A stretch of 48,760 nt of DNA from the IMG/VR virus record IMGVR_UViG_3300037840_000235, positions 1 to 48,760 of that record; one strand, written 5' to 3'. The notes beneath the pieces were generated by a model. The model was not told the origin of the DNA and did not search any database. It saw only the letters and a program-made list of their open reading frames with translations. The stretch is from a virus. Positions 24,610-32,211 of this stretch are shown piece after piece; position 1 is the first letter of the stretch; each line of letters starts with the position of its first letter. A program made the translations under genes and the position numbers.

Positions 24610-26607
24610 TTAATATAGCCTATTCGTCATAACACCGCTGCTGAAGTTGCCGCCGCTGTTGTTGGGGGCCGCCGCTATCATGAGTTGGGAGGCGGTGGTA
24701 GAGGTGCAGCGGGCGGTAAAAGTCACAAGAGCGGATTCAGTCACTATTGCTGTCAGGACCATATGATTATTTTCCACCGTTGCGGTGCCCAAGGTGCCAG
24801 TTGACCAATACCCTTGATCCAAGACATTGGTGCCGTCAAAGAGTTCGCAGGTGAAGTTGGTGGCCGCTGTGACGCTAGTGGTTTGGAGGTCAACAGAGGC
24901 TTTAACCGAGAAGGTTCCGGCGGCGGTTGTGGTCACGGCTGGAAACGTCCCTGACACCGGCGTATAACTGCTGGTTCCCAGGGTAACGTTGCCGGTAATG
25001 AAGTTTGAGAGTGGTGCGGTGAGCACCGACCCAATGCCCGTAGCGGTTTGGTCAAATATGACAAGATCGGTCAGGTAGGCTGACTGCACCCCGCCGCTCG
25101 TGTCCGCGCGAAAATACTCAAAAGCCACGTTGGTGCAATTGGCGGGAACGGTGTAGAAGGTTGCGAAGGTTGTCCAGCTTGTACTTGTGCTGCCTTGAAG
25201 GTAAGATAACGACAAACTGGTGCCGGTGCTGTCTAACCAGTCCAAGGTTAACCAAGGCAAAAAGGTGCCGTCTGACAGAAGCTTAGCAGACATCCATATG
25301 ACATCACCAGGGGTGACTTTGTAATTTTTCAGGGTTGACGCGCCATAGTATTGGGTGGTGGTGGTTATCTTCAAAGACGTGCCGTGGAGGTATGGGGAAG
25401 TAGTGCTTTGGGCTATGGCTGCTGGACCGGCGTTGGTTAATCCCCCACTCTGCCAGCCGCTTGTACCGGCAACAAAGCTACCGTTATCGATGCCGTTAAG
25501 AGCGGAATAGTTCACGCTTGGTATGGTGCTCAGAGGGTCTGACAGGTTTGAGAATGTATTGGTTTCCCACGGTGAGGCCCCATTTCCGTAAGTGTAGGTG
25601 AGCCCGTATATGTAGCCCGAGCCGCTCAGGCAGTTGTTGACCGTGGTGCATACGCCGGGAGAGGCTGCGGCGGTGTTAGAGTAGAAACCGTAGGAGACGC
25701 TACCGTTGTCTGTTTCCGGGTGGCCGGTAACGAAACTTCCAAACAGCGACGAACCGCCATCAAGGAGGAACATGTATTGGGGCGCGGCGGCGGGGGCGGC
25801 GAAGTTGCCGTTTATGTTGATGAAAGAGTTGAATCCGGCGGAAGCGGCCCCGGTAACGTGGAATAGAGAGTCGCCGGAGATGAAGGTGGTAAAATAGATG
25901 TCGCTGAACATGTTGTGCTGGAGAGAGTTAAAGCTGACATCCCCAGCGTCTTGTTGGAGCAGGAAGCCGCTAGTCATGTTGGCGACGGTTACCTTGTCAA
26001 AAACGTCGCGCTCCTCAAAGTAGTTGGCGGCCTCCATCAGCACCGTGTTGTTGCAATTGGTGAGGGATACGTTTTGTACGTAGAGCATCAGGGCGTCGAG
26101 GAGCCAGAGGCCGTTGTTTTGGCGACCGGTGCCGCCTGTAGGGTTAGAAGAGTTGCAGTTGAAGGTTATATCCTTTATGAATTGGTTGTGGTTAGCTACG
26201 TCAAGGTTAAGGTAGTTGCTAACTTTAAGTAGCGCAATGCCGGAGGTGCCGCTCGCGGCCTGAATGGTGCTGGCCCGCCCGCTGCCCAGCACGTTGCAGG
26301 CTCGGTTGGTGATGGTGGTTGGGGTGGCGTTGACAAGGTAGTTACCTACCGGAAAGAACAGGATGCCCCCATTGGCGTTGCAGGCTGCGATTGCCAAGTT
26401 AATAGGGCCGAGGTCGTTGGTGGTGCCGTTTCCGGCTGCTCCAAACGTCTTAACGCTGTAGGTTGTGTAGTTGACGGTAGAGTAGCCGTAGGTGGGACCG
26501 AGGCCGGGGCCGTTAGGGGTAGGGCCTAGCTGCCCTCCGTACTTCATCACCGCTAGCCCGGTGAAGAGTATAGCCGCGAGCGCAAGATATCGGATGTGTA
26601 TTCTCAT
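24610..26607 (-). CDS. Beta-helix tail spike (pectate-lyase-like), leader or anchor at N-terminus
   Basis: 665 residues, ATG 26607 overlapping the upstream TGA (ATGA). Residues 1-24 (MRIHIRYLALAAILFTGLAV) are a hydrophobic leader without a clear cleavage site. At residues 48-120 the motif YSVKTFGAAGNGTTNDLGPI, then GGILFFPVGNYLV is the classic entry to a Pectate_lyase_3 right-handed beta helix. Asn/Ser/Phe-rich rungs continue to about residue 380. A jelly-roll-like domain follows (SLKITTTTQYYGAS, WLTLDWLDSTGTSLS, about 400-530), and the C-terminus holds two Cys. Probable depolymerase or host-glycan binder. It sits close to terL rather than with the other spikes. Confidence 0.75.
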   Translation of the reverse strand: MRIHIRYLALAAILFTGLAVMKYGGQLGPTPNGPGLGPTYGYSTVNYTTYSVKTFGAAGNGTTNDLGPINLAIAACNANGGILFFPVGNYLVNATPTTITNRACNVLGSGRASTIQAASGTSGIALLKVSNYLNLDVANHNQFIKDITFNCNSSNPTGGTGRQNNGLWLLDALMLYVQNVSLTNCNNTVLMEAANYFEERDVFDKVTVANMTSGFLLQQDAGDVSFNSLQHNMFSDIYFTTFISGDSLFHVTGAASAGFNSFININGNFAAPAAAPQYMFLLDGGSSLFGSFVTGHPETDNGSVSYGFYSNTAAASPGVCTTVNNCLSGSGYIYGLTYTYGNGASPWETNTFSNLSDPLSTIPSVNYSALNGIDNGSFVAGTSGWQSGGLTNAGPAAIAQSTTSPYLHGTSLKITTTTQYYGASTLKNYKVTPGDVIWMSAKLLSDGTFLPWLTLDWLDSTGTSLSLSYLQGSTSTSWTTFATFYTVPANCTNVAFEYFRADTSGGVQSAYLTDLVIFDQTATGIGSVLTAPLSNFITGNVTLGTSSYTPVSGTFPAVTTTAAGTFSVKASVDLQTTSVTAATNFTCELFDGTNVLDQGYWSTGTLGTATVENNHMVLTAIVTESALVTFTARCTSTTASQLMIAAAPNNSGGNFSSGVMTNRLY

Positions 26608-26954
26608 GACACTGCCAAATTAACGGTGATTGAGGTGCCGGTAAACCCAGAGAGCACCAAGCGGTATTGGGCACCGGATACGAGTGGGCTGATGTTGCCT
26701 GCGCCGGTGGCGAACACGTTGACAGCGGTGCCGCTGTTATTCCAAGTGACGCCGCCATCCAAAGACTCTTGGAGCTGGAGGGTGGCGGCGGAGAAAGTAC
26801 CGGAGCAGGAGTAGTCGGCGCTGCGGTTGCCGCCAACTTGCGAGGGTGGCACGCCGAAGGCCCCGCTGTTGCCGTTGGCGGTGGCGGCGCTGAGTATGGT
26901 TACCGCCATCCCCTGCTGCAAGATAACCGGGAACGCGGATGGTATAAAAGGCAT
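26604..26954 (-). CDS. Hypothetical beta-sandwich virion protein
   Basis: 116 residues, ATG 26954, with its stop overlapping the spike start. Sequence QLQESLDGGVTWNNSGTAV and YRLVLSGFTGTSITVNLAVS has the WxxSGTA and alternating hydrophobic pattern of small beta-sandwich decoration or fibre-associated proteins. There is one Cys, no leader and no membrane span. It shares a transcript with the spike and may be its partner or a capsid decoration protein; this is inference from fold-like pattern and position. Confidence 0.6.
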   Translation of the reverse strand: MPFIPSAFPVILQQGMAVTILSAATANGNSGAFGVPPSQVGGNRSADYSCSGTFSAATLQLQESLDGGVTWNNSGTAVNVFATGAGNISPLVSGAQYRLVLSGFTGTSITVNLAVS

Positions 26955-27145
26955 TAGTTGGCCCCCTTATGCTTTTTGAACGCGCCGCCCATCAACCGCA
27001 GACCTAGCAGCCCCCGGCCCCTGATATGGGGGTTAGCGGAGTGGGACTCGGCGGCAGCCTCCTGATGTTTGCTCACGCCTTTGGCCGCCGCCGCTTTGGT
27101 CAGAGCGCCAGGGTGCTTGATCGCTTTGCTCAGCCAGTGCGCCAT
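26954..27145 (-). CDS. Small basic protein downstream of terL
   Basis: 63 residues, ATG 27145, which overlaps the last base of terL. The product is Lys/His/Ala/Arg-rich (MAHWLSKAIKHPGALTKAAA, then GRGLLGLRLMGGAFKKHKG) with a predicted net positive charge and two short helices. The KAIKHPGALTKAA motif resembles short basic proteins I recall beside terminase or portal genes. DNA-binding is plausible from charge alone. No enzymatic motif. Confidence 0.65.
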   Translation of the reverse strand: MAHWLSKAIKHPGALTKAAAAKGVSKHQEAAAESHSANPHIRGRGLLGLRLMGGAFKKHKGAN

Positions 27146-28791
27146 TAGCCCCTCGCCCCATACTTAGGTTGCTGCTTCATAGGCTGCCACTGCCTACCCG
27201 GCCTATATACCCGGTGACACAGTTTAGGCTTCTCTAGCGCCCTAGCCCGCCTCATCATCATTGCGTAGGCTGTAGGGTCCAAGTCTTGAATTGTGATCCC
27301 TCTGCCCTTCACATACTGCTCAAGGTGGTCTTTGACGCGGATATCGAGCGGCGGCCTCGGGGTCTTCAACCTAGACTTCAACCCATACCTTGCCGAGTCC
27401 GCTGGATCATCCCCACCCTTCCCTTCCTCGTCACAATCCACCTTCAACACGTCCTCGCGCTCGTCCTCGTCCCGCTGCAACTCTGGTATACACCCGATCA
27501 GGCGAACGCAGGAGGCATCAATCTTCCACAGCCCGGCTGTGAGTAACTGATGCATAAGACGCCACCCTCCAATCCTATCGTTATCAGCACGTGAAGGGTA
27601 GGGGAGGTGTCCGGCTTCGAGCGCGTTGCCAAGCTGCTCGGCAATGGTGTCTTTGGAGAGCCATTGGCGGCGGGATAGTTCAAAGGCGTCAGGAGAAAGG
27701 TATACATCGTCGATACGCTCCCCCTCACTCATTTTGGCGATGGTTTCGCCTAAAAGCTCGGGACTCATGTGTTGGGCGACCAGTTCGCGGTAGGTGATGG
27801 TGGTGGAGTCTGACTGCGTATGCCAATAGACTGCGGCGTTGTGCTCGTAGCCCCAATCAATGCTCACCCAGCGCGGCCACCACGCTTCGAGCCGGGCCTT
27901 CACAACCGCCTCGTCCGCGTCCCATATGTCGAAGAATTGCCCCGCAAAAGCGTCCCAATCCCCTTCTAAGTAGGCCATCCTCATCTTGCCGCGCAAGGCG
28001 TTGAGCACCTTGCCATAGGGTGAGTGCGCCAGAAACATCTGTTTGCGCTGGTCATCGGTGAGCTTGTCGTAGTATTCAGCCTTAGTTAGCTTAGCGGTAG
28101 CGAGGTAATCCTCCATCCACTCCACGTTGTCCCAACCGTAGGCGCGGATAAAGGTTAGGTCGGTCAAATCCTCGCCCTTTTCGGCCCGGTTGTCCACAAA
28201 CACCCTTTTGAGGTAGTTGTGGCCGCGACCGCCGGGGTTGAAGGTTAACATCAGCTTGGGGGTGCCGGGGCGTCCGTATATGTCAACCATACCTGGACAC
28301 CGACACCGTGTCTTCATGAAGCTAATTTCCTCTTGGTTAAACTGTTGCGCCTCGTCAATGAAGATAGTGGCCCACTCCGAACCCTGCCAGTCATAGATGT
28401 CGCCTTGCATGTCGTGGGCGGGGTGCTCGGCGTATCCGAATACGACTTGGCTCATCCCGGCCACTTTGCCATCCTTGCCCGCTACGGTCAGGTTCAACGT
28501 TTTCTCGCTCTTGACGTAGCCCTTTTGGAGCTTAGGGTACTCGCGGAATAGCGCGGTGATGTGGTTGTCTATGAGTTGCTTGGAGAGTCGGCGGAGGATC
28601 AGGTGGCGGGTGCCTGGATACTTTAGGGCTCGGTACAGGACTATCCGCCTGCCGCCCCCACTCTTTGCTCCACCCATTGCGCCACCCATACCTATGGTGG
28701 TGTATGGGGAGTCTTGGACCAAGCCCAAGAAGTCTTGCTGCTTAGGTTGCAAGGCTACGGCGATATTGGGCGACGAAGACTTAGTAGGCAT
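27145..28791 (-). CDS. terL: Terminase large subunit
   Basis: 548 residues, ATG 28791. The ATPase part has a Walker A-type loop GGAMGGAKSG (36-45), adenine/arginine region RHLILRRLSKQL (about 62-73), Walker B IFIDEAQ (143-149) and coupling motif LTFNPGG (about 202-208). The nuclease part begins near SIDWGYEHNAA (about 310) and continues with SPDAFE and DPADSARYGL acidic residues. It cleaves and pumps phage DNA into the procapsid through the portal. Length is usual for the family. It lies after terS and two small genes. Confidence 0.9.
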   Translation of the reverse strand: MPTKSSSPNIAVALQPKQQDFLGLVQDSPYTTIGMGGAMGGAKSGGGRRIVLYRALKYPGTRHLILRRLSKQLIDNHITALFREYPKLQKGYVKSEKTLNLTVAGKDGKVAGMSQVVFGYAEHPAHDMQGDIYDWQGSEWATIFIDEAQQFNQEEISFMKTRCRCPGMVDIYGRPGTPKLMLTFNPGGRGHNYLKRVFVDNRAEKGEDLTDLTFIRAYGWDNVEWMEDYLATAKLTKAEYYDKLTDDQRKQMFLAHSPYGKVLNALRGKMRMAYLEGDWDAFAGQFFDIWDADEAVVKARLEAWWPRWVSIDWGYEHNAAVYWHTQSDSTTITYRELVAQHMSPELLGETIAKMSEGERIDDVYLSPDAFELSRRQWLSKDTIAEQLGNALEAGHLPYPSRADNDRIGGWRLMHQLLTAGLWKIDASCVRLIGCIPELQRDEDEREDVLKVDCDEEGKGGDDPADSARYGLKSRLKTPRPPLDIRVKDHLEQYVKGRGITIQDLDPTAYAMMMRRARALEKPKLCHRVYRPGRQWQPMKQQPKYGARG

Positions 28792-28797
28792 TGGTGA

Positions 28798-29085
28798 TCA
28801 GTTCACAGCTTCAGCGCGCCGCGACCGCTCGGCTAGGTTGTCAGCCAGCCGCTGCCTTGGCTTGAAGTATTCTTGGAAGCGTTGCTCAAGCCTCTTTAAG
28901 TCATCGTCGCCTACGCGGCTAAGTAGGCTGACAACTACTTGATAGTCGCGGCGCTTCCATGCGCGCTTCTCCTCCATCTGTGCGTAGCGCAGGGCGGCGG
29001 CGTTGCTTGCTGTCGGATGCTCAGCCTTAAACGTCAGGAACAACCCTTTGCGGAGCGAGTCCCTTAGTTGGTGTAGGGTTAGCAT
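28798..29085 (-). CDS. Small helical protein between terS and terL
   Basis: 95 residues, ATG 29085, ending six bases before terL. Wholly helical and charged: LHQLRDSLRKGLFLTFKAEH, QMEEKRAWKRRDYQVVVSLL, LKRLEQRFQEYFKPRQRLAD. No Cys, no membrane segment. Its place in the terminase cluster suggests a packaging accessory or a head protein, but a family is not recognised. Confidence 0.6.
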   Translation of the reverse strand: MLTLHQLRDSLRKGLFLTFKAEHPTASNAAALRYAQMEEKRAWKRRDYQVVVSLLSRVGDDDLKRLEQRFQEYFKPRQRLADNLAERSRRAEAVN

Positions 29086-29090
29086 AGTAG

Positions 29091-29255
29091 TTAGCGCGGC
29101 CTCGGGAAGCGCAACCGGCTGGACCTAGGGTTGCGCGGCCATATGGCTATGATAATGAGGAGCACGATGGATGTGCAGACAGCGATGATGACGGTTAGGG
29201 CAAAGGTTAACAGGTAGTGGCTGGCGGAGAGCACATAGTGGAGCAGAGTGAGCAA
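29091..29255 (-). CDS. Tiny membrane protein (54 residues) between terS and terL
   Basis: TTG 29255 to TAA 29091. The TTG follows the terS stop codon directly and has AGGAG six bases upstream, inside the terS end. The product has one long hydrophobic segment (TFALTVIIAVCTSIVLLIII, residues about 17-38) followed by a basic tail (PRNPRSSRLRFPRPR), giving an N-out/C-in prediction by the positive-inside rule. Small membrane proteins in late operons can be holins, spanin-like proteins or exclusion factors; none is provable here. Confidence 0.6.
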   Translation of the reverse strand: MLTLLHYVLSASHYLLTFALTVIIAVCTSIVLLIIIAIWPRNPRSSRLRFPRPR

Positions 29256-29765
29256 TCAAGGCTCCTGGCTGGCGTCTGGCGTAGGTTGCACATCCAAAGC
29301 GTTGGTTGAAGAGTATTGGCGAGCGTTGGCCGACCGATCCTGTTGGAGCTGACTGGTTGAGCGACCACCAATCGCCACCACATCTACCCCGATAGCTTCC
29401 CCGTCCGCGCCGGTGTGCTCAACCCGCTCCGTACTAATGCCTAGCAGGTTGCACGCTAGTTTGAGGTATTCCCGACGCTCGCCCCAAGCTATGACGTTGG
29501 CCGTATCCGTAACCTTACCTTCAAACTGAAAGAATTTGGTGTCAAACGCGTCGGCGCCCTCAGCGACCTTAGCCGCTATCTTACCTAACGGCAGATAGGT
29601 ATCCAGCGCTTGCCTAAACGCTAACCTGGCGTCGGGCATAAGCTGGCTACTAGCGTGGGTACATGTGTTGTGACCATACCCCGCTTGTTCGGCAGCCTTA
29701 CGTATGGGTAACCCAGCAGCGATACCATCCGCAAACTTACGCCGTCGCTTTAGGTCAAGTGACAT
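29256..29765 (-). CDS. terS: Terminase small subunit
   Basis: 169 residues, ATG 29765, first gene of the minus-strand operon. The N-terminus has a helix-turn-helix (RRKFADGIAAGLPIRKAAEQ, then AGYG, residues 8-31) like the DNA-recognition domain of small terminases. A helical middle follows (residues 60-120, oligomerisation region with REYLKLACNLLGI). The last 50 residues are polar and probably disordered. It would recognise the packaging site and deliver TerL. The 127-base gap upstream separates it from the divergent regulator gene. Confidence 0.75.
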   Translation of the reverse strand: MSLDLKRRRKFADGIAAGLPIRKAAEQAGYGHNTCTHASSQLMPDARLAFRQALDTYLPLGKIAAKVAEGADAFDTKFFQFEGKVTDTANVIAWGERREYLKLACNLLGISTERVEHTGADGEAIGVDVVAIGGRSTSQLQQDRSANARQYSSTNALDVQPTPDASQEP

Positions 29766-29857
29766 GGTGCCCGTTTAGTGTTTGTGTGTACCATAAAACC
29801 AGTACATTGCCGTCGCAACCCTACTCTGTTCATTCTTAATAAGTCAACAAATTTCTA

Positions 29858-29886
29858 TTGGTTTTGCTCCAATACCATGCTACATT
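29858..29886 (+). promoter_or_regulatory. Candidate promoter for the plus-strand regulator (leaderless)
   Basis: TTGGTT (29858-29863) and TACATT (29881-29886) are separated by 17 bases, giving 3-4 of 6 matches per hexamer to sigma70 boxes. The -10 ends six bases before the ATG at 29893, so transcription would begin at about the start codon. The -35 overlaps a small inverted repeat TTGG-n7-CCAA (29858-29872) that could be an operator. The rest of the gap 29766-29892 is AT-richer than its surroundings and must also hold the promoter of the minus-strand late operon, which I cannot place with confidence. Confidence 0.4.
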
Positions 29887-29892
29887 GTTGAA

Positions 29893-30171
29893 ATGAAACA
29901 CACCACCATTTCATTCATAGATCAGATCGACCGCTCCGGTCCGCGCCATGTTATCAAAACTTATAGCCGCACCGGGGAACTGCGAACCAAAGCTAACATT
30001 TGGCAGACAGACCATAGCTACAACCAAATAGCCATACTCTGCAACATGAACGTGGGCGATGTCAGCCGCATCTTCCGGGGGATAGGTTACCCGCGAGCAG
30101 CGACTGTTAAGAAGCTGGCTGAGGGGTTAGGGTGTAGTATAGACGAAATGTGGCGACTGTTGAACCTGTGA
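29893..30171 (+). CDS. XRE/Cro-type helix-turn-helix regulator
   Basis: 92 residues, ATG 29893. The C-terminal 50 residues are a Cro/C1-type HTH: YNQIAILCNMNVGDVSRIFR, then GIGYPRAATVKKLAEGLGCS, then IDEMWRLL. The N-terminal 40 residues are not typical of the family and may be a short strand pair. It is divergent from terS and first in the early strand, the position of an early repressor or switch. No cI-type partner or integrase is seen, so lysogeny is not implied. It has no ribosome site upstream, in keeping with a leaderless mRNA. Confidence 0.75.
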   Translation: MKHTTISFIDQIDRSGPRHVIKTYSRTGELRTKANIWQTDHSYNQIAILCNMNVGDVSRIFRGIGYPRAATVKKLAEGLGCSIDEMWRLLNL

Positions 30172-30442
30172 GTAGGCAAATATGGCGCAAAAAGCTTACA
30201 CATGTAGGCGGCAATCGTACCCATGCTAGCCAATTTGGGCTAACAGTTGCAATAGGTTAGAGGGTGTGTAGCCGGGCCATGACAAAAAGTGGCGGGGCAA
30301 AGTGACAGAAAAGGGCGGAGGAGCGAAGAATAGGCGAACAAGTTAGGCGGGAGCAGGGTGTAAGTGTAAGGGAATGGGTTAGGGTATGGTTAGGTAGTTT
30401 GGCATATGGTGTGCAGTATGGTTAGGCGAGAGGTGACAAACA
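30172..30442 (+). other. Non-coding stretch after the regulator gene
   Basis: The longest gene-free stretch here (271 bases). Its first part has a short perfect inverted repeat, TAGCC-n6-GGCTA (30227-30242), that could be an operator. The remainder is strongly purine-rich on the plus strand, with four scattered GTTAGG/TTAGGC words (near 30258, 30342, 30377-30393, 30420) that recur in later leaders. Only mini-frames of 15 codons or fewer are seen. No clear promoter, terminator or RNA was recognised. Confidence 0.4.
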
Positions 30443-30706
30443 ATGGAAACGTTGAAGACAGGTGACTATGCTTACGCGGATTGCTTCATTGCGGGTTTGG
30501 TGCCTTGCCAAGTCACTAAGATAACCGGATTGAGCGGTATGCCTAGCACAGCTCAGGTGATAACAGTGAGGTTTACCGTATCTAAGAACGGCTATCGCAA
30601 AGGTGAAACACAGGAGTTCTCAGGATTGCGTGTGATACCTCGCGGAAGCCTCCGGTATAGAAGCGGACAAGCGCGCATTATGGCCTATGAAGTGCATATA
30701 GGTTAG
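30443..30706 (+). CDS. Early protein of unknown function (87 residues)
   Basis: ATG 30443, preceded by GAGAGGTG. Sequence METLKTGDYAYADCFIAGLV, then VITVRFTVSKNGYRKGETQE, GLRVIPRGSLRY is beta-rich and reads like a small SH3/OB-type barrel. It has two Cys. The stop lies within the first copy of a 29-base repeat. First of a series of small early genes; host-takeover proteins are common in such a position, but there is no motif to name it. Confidence 0.6.
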   Translation: METLKTGDYAYADCFIAGLVPCQVTKITGLSGMPSTAQVITVRFTVSKNGYRKGETQEFSGLRVIPRGSLRYRSGQARIMAYEVHIG

Positions 30707-30725
30707 GCGTAAGCGAGAACAGAGC
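30697..30725 (+). repeat. Direct repeat copy 1 in early-gene leader
   Basis: A 29-base word starting TATAGGTTAGGCGTAAG and ending GAACAGAGC recurs at 30949-30977 with one mismatch (C to T). It covers the stop codon of the upstream gene (in a different frame in each copy) and leads into the ribosome site of the next gene. The repetition suggests a duplicated leader or a protein/RNA binding site. Confidence 0.6.
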
Positions 30726-30743
30726 GACAGGAGGAAACAACCA

Positions 30744-30953
30744 ATGGTTGATAGATTTGATTTGTATGGTGCGCTTTACATGCTTTGCGTTCGTTGGCAT
30801 AGTGGCCAATGGTCACGCGGCTACCGTTTATTGGGCCGTCTATACAATGCTGGATACCGCCCGGGGCTAACTGTCAGAAACGGACATGGCTTTGAATCGG
30901 ATGAACAGCGCAACATCTATAAACAGTTGCTGAAGCACCGCAATAAGCTATAG
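30744..30953 (+). CDS. Early protein of unknown function (69 residues)
   Basis: ATG 30744 with GGAGG ten bases upstream. The product MVDRFDLYGALYMLCVRWHS, then YRLLGRLYNAGYRPGLTVRN, IYKQLLKHRNKL is basic and Tyr/Leu/Arg-rich with three likely helices, one Cys and no membrane span. It is bracketed by the two 29-base direct repeats, so gene plus leader could be a duplicable cassette. Function not recognised. Confidence 0.6.
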   Translation: MVDRFDLYGALYMLCVRWHSGQWSRGYRLLGRLYNAGYRPGLTVRNGHGFESDEQRNIYKQLLKHRNKL

Positions 30954-30977
30954 GTTAGGCGTAAGTGAGAACAGAGC
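30949..30977 (+). repeat. Direct repeat copy 2 in early-gene leader
   Basis: 28 of 29 bases match the copy at 30697-30725. Here the TAG of TATAG is the stop of the 69-residue gene, and the repeat runs into an AAAGGA site for the gene starting at 30992. Confidence 0.6.
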
Positions 30978-30991
30978 AAAGGATGGTAACC

Positions 30992-31255
30992 ATGATAGTA
31001 AGCATAGGTACGAAAACCTACGTTAGCGCGTTTAACGATGGCTCAACTGTTTTGCGGACAGCTCGCAAAGGCCATCGGTGTGCAGGAGGCCATGACGGAA
31101 CAAAGCATGTGACTTGCTTAGTGCCAATAGTTATAGGCTCCGAGTACATCGAATATATTGGTGAGTGCGGCCCTTTTCAAAGTGGTAAGCGCTACCACAA
31201 GGGTTGCGCTGTGCTGCAGGGCCTACTGCACCTTTTTGAGAAAGGCAATGGCTAA
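30992..31255 (+). CDS. Early protein of unknown function with Cys/His-rich fold
   Basis: 87 residues from ATG 30992, eight bases after AAAGGA; a GTG at 30965 inside the repeat is in frame but has no ribosome site. The product (MIVSIGTKTYVSAFNDGSTV, RKGHRCAGGHDGTKHVTCLV, YIECGPFQSGKRYHKGCAVL in outline) contains Cys and His at spacings that could bind zinc: HRCxGGH, HVTC, ECG, YHKGC. This resembles small phage Zn proteins that describe an item by C and H knuckles. Function unknown. Confidence 0.6.
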   Translation: MIVSIGTKTYVSAFNDGSTVLRTARKGHRCAGGHDGTKHVTCLVPIVIGSEYIEYIGECGPFQSGKRYHKGCAVLQGLLHLFEKGNG

Positions 31256-31258
31256 CCG

Positions 31259-31357
31259 ATGCAACTAACCCTTAACCCAACGCTGTTTAACTTAGCGGTC
31301 GTGGCGTGCTACGTGCTTGTGTTGGTGGTGGCGTTGGCGGATAGAAAACACAAATAA
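31259..31357 (+). CDS. Tiny membrane protein (32 residues)
   Basis: ATG 31259 to TAA 31357, four bases after the previous stop. The product is almost entirely one membrane span (LFNLAVVACYVLVLVVALA) followed by DRKHK, giving an N-out/C-in topology. There is no clear ribosome site, so translation would rely on coupling to the upstream gene. Its end is followed by AAAGGAG for the next gene. Short early membrane proteins may act in exclusion or lysis inhibition; not determinable here. Confidence 0.5.
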   Translation: MQLTLNPTLFNLAVVACYVLVLVVALADRKHK

Positions 31358-31368
31358 AGGAGACGGCG

Positions 31369-31629
31369 ATGAAGGTTATACGCGGTTGGTCTGTAGTTTA
31401 TGTAAGCTTGCAAGATGGCGAACAATCGTTGGTTATTCACAGCACAAAGCAAGCGGCTGACGATGTGCTAGCGCGTCTGCGCAATATTTGTCCGGGTAGA
31501 CAGGACATTGAGGTTAGGCCGGTTGCTGTGGATTTTGATGAATCGGTACGTGGTGACAGCCGACAAACGTTGACCAGCGTTACTGCCCTATGGTTTGGCC
31601 TACTAAGTGCTAAGCATAGGGCAGAATAG
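31369..31629 (+). CDS. Early protein of unknown function (86 residues)
   Basis: ATG 31369 after AAAGGAG. The sequence GWSVVYVSLQDGEQSLVIHS, TKQAADDVLARLRNICPGRQ, DIEVRPVAVDFD reads as beta-hairpin, helix, strand. It may be a small alpha-beta fold. One Cys; no membrane span. No family is recognised. Co-oriented and closely spaced with the early block. Confidence 0.6.
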   Translation: MKVIRGWSVVYVSLQDGEQSLVIHSTKQAADDVLARLRNICPGRQDIEVRPVAVDFDESVRGDSRQTLTSVTALWFGLLSAKHRAE

Positions 31630-31677
31630 GCCGGTTAAACAAACGAGCAGAATAGACCGCTCGCAGAGGTAACGCTA

Positions 31678-32169
31678 ATGAACACTCAGAAACGTGGCAG
31701 GACTAAGCAAGCTAAGTTCAACGATTTGCGCAAGCGCTGGCAGTTCCACTTTGCGAATGGCGGTGGGATTGTAGGGGAACGAGCTTTGTGCGCCATGCGT
31801 GCAGCAAGGGCTGAGATTTGGGCAGAGCATAACGGTGTTGTGTTTGAATGGCTGTTTGATAGCTCACAGCCATATGAAGATGCTCTTGGTGATCATGCTT
31901 ATTGGTGCTCAGCCGAGCGGCGCGAACGGTCGGGCTACGACGCCAACGGTGATCACATACGCGGTTACCACCCGCAAATAACACGTAGCAGACATGAGCA
32001 CGCGGTTGAGGAGTGTGTTGCATACAAACAATGCCCGGACCATGGAATAGACTGTCAACACGCAGAAGTATTAGCGTCGTTAAGCGCCATTATAGATGCC
32101 ACAACCAGTTACAAACGAGTGGTTGAAGCGGAGTTGGCAATGGCTGCTCAAGAATTACTAGGGGGTTAG
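31678..32169 (+). CDS. Early protein of unknown function (163 residues)
   Basis: ATG 31678 after AGAGG. The N-terminus is basic (MNTQKRGRTKQAKFNDLRKR). The centre is Trp/Glu/His/Cys-rich (WCSAERRERSGYDANGDHIR, HEHAVEECVAYKQCPDHGID, CQH), with Cys and His that might bind a metal. The C-terminus is helical. The stop is inside a GGTTAGGC word shared with other early leaders. No function recognised. Confidence 0.6.
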   Translation: MNTQKRGRTKQAKFNDLRKRWQFHFANGGGIVGERALCAMRAARAEIWAEHNGVVFEWLFDSSQPYEDALGDHAYWCSAERRERSGYDANGDHIRGYHPQITRSRHEHAVEECVAYKQCPDHGIDCQHAEVLASLSAIIDATTSYKRVVEAELAMAAQELLGG

Positions 32170-32211
32170 GCAGGCTAAGGGTAAATCAAACAGCAGAGAG
32201 AGGAGGCAGCG

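Noticed and set aside
29766-29857. Late-operon promoter upstream of terS
   Set aside because: A TTGACT box is visible on the minus strand near 29840, but no acceptable -10 follows at 16-18 bases; the promoter may use a phage-specific factor.
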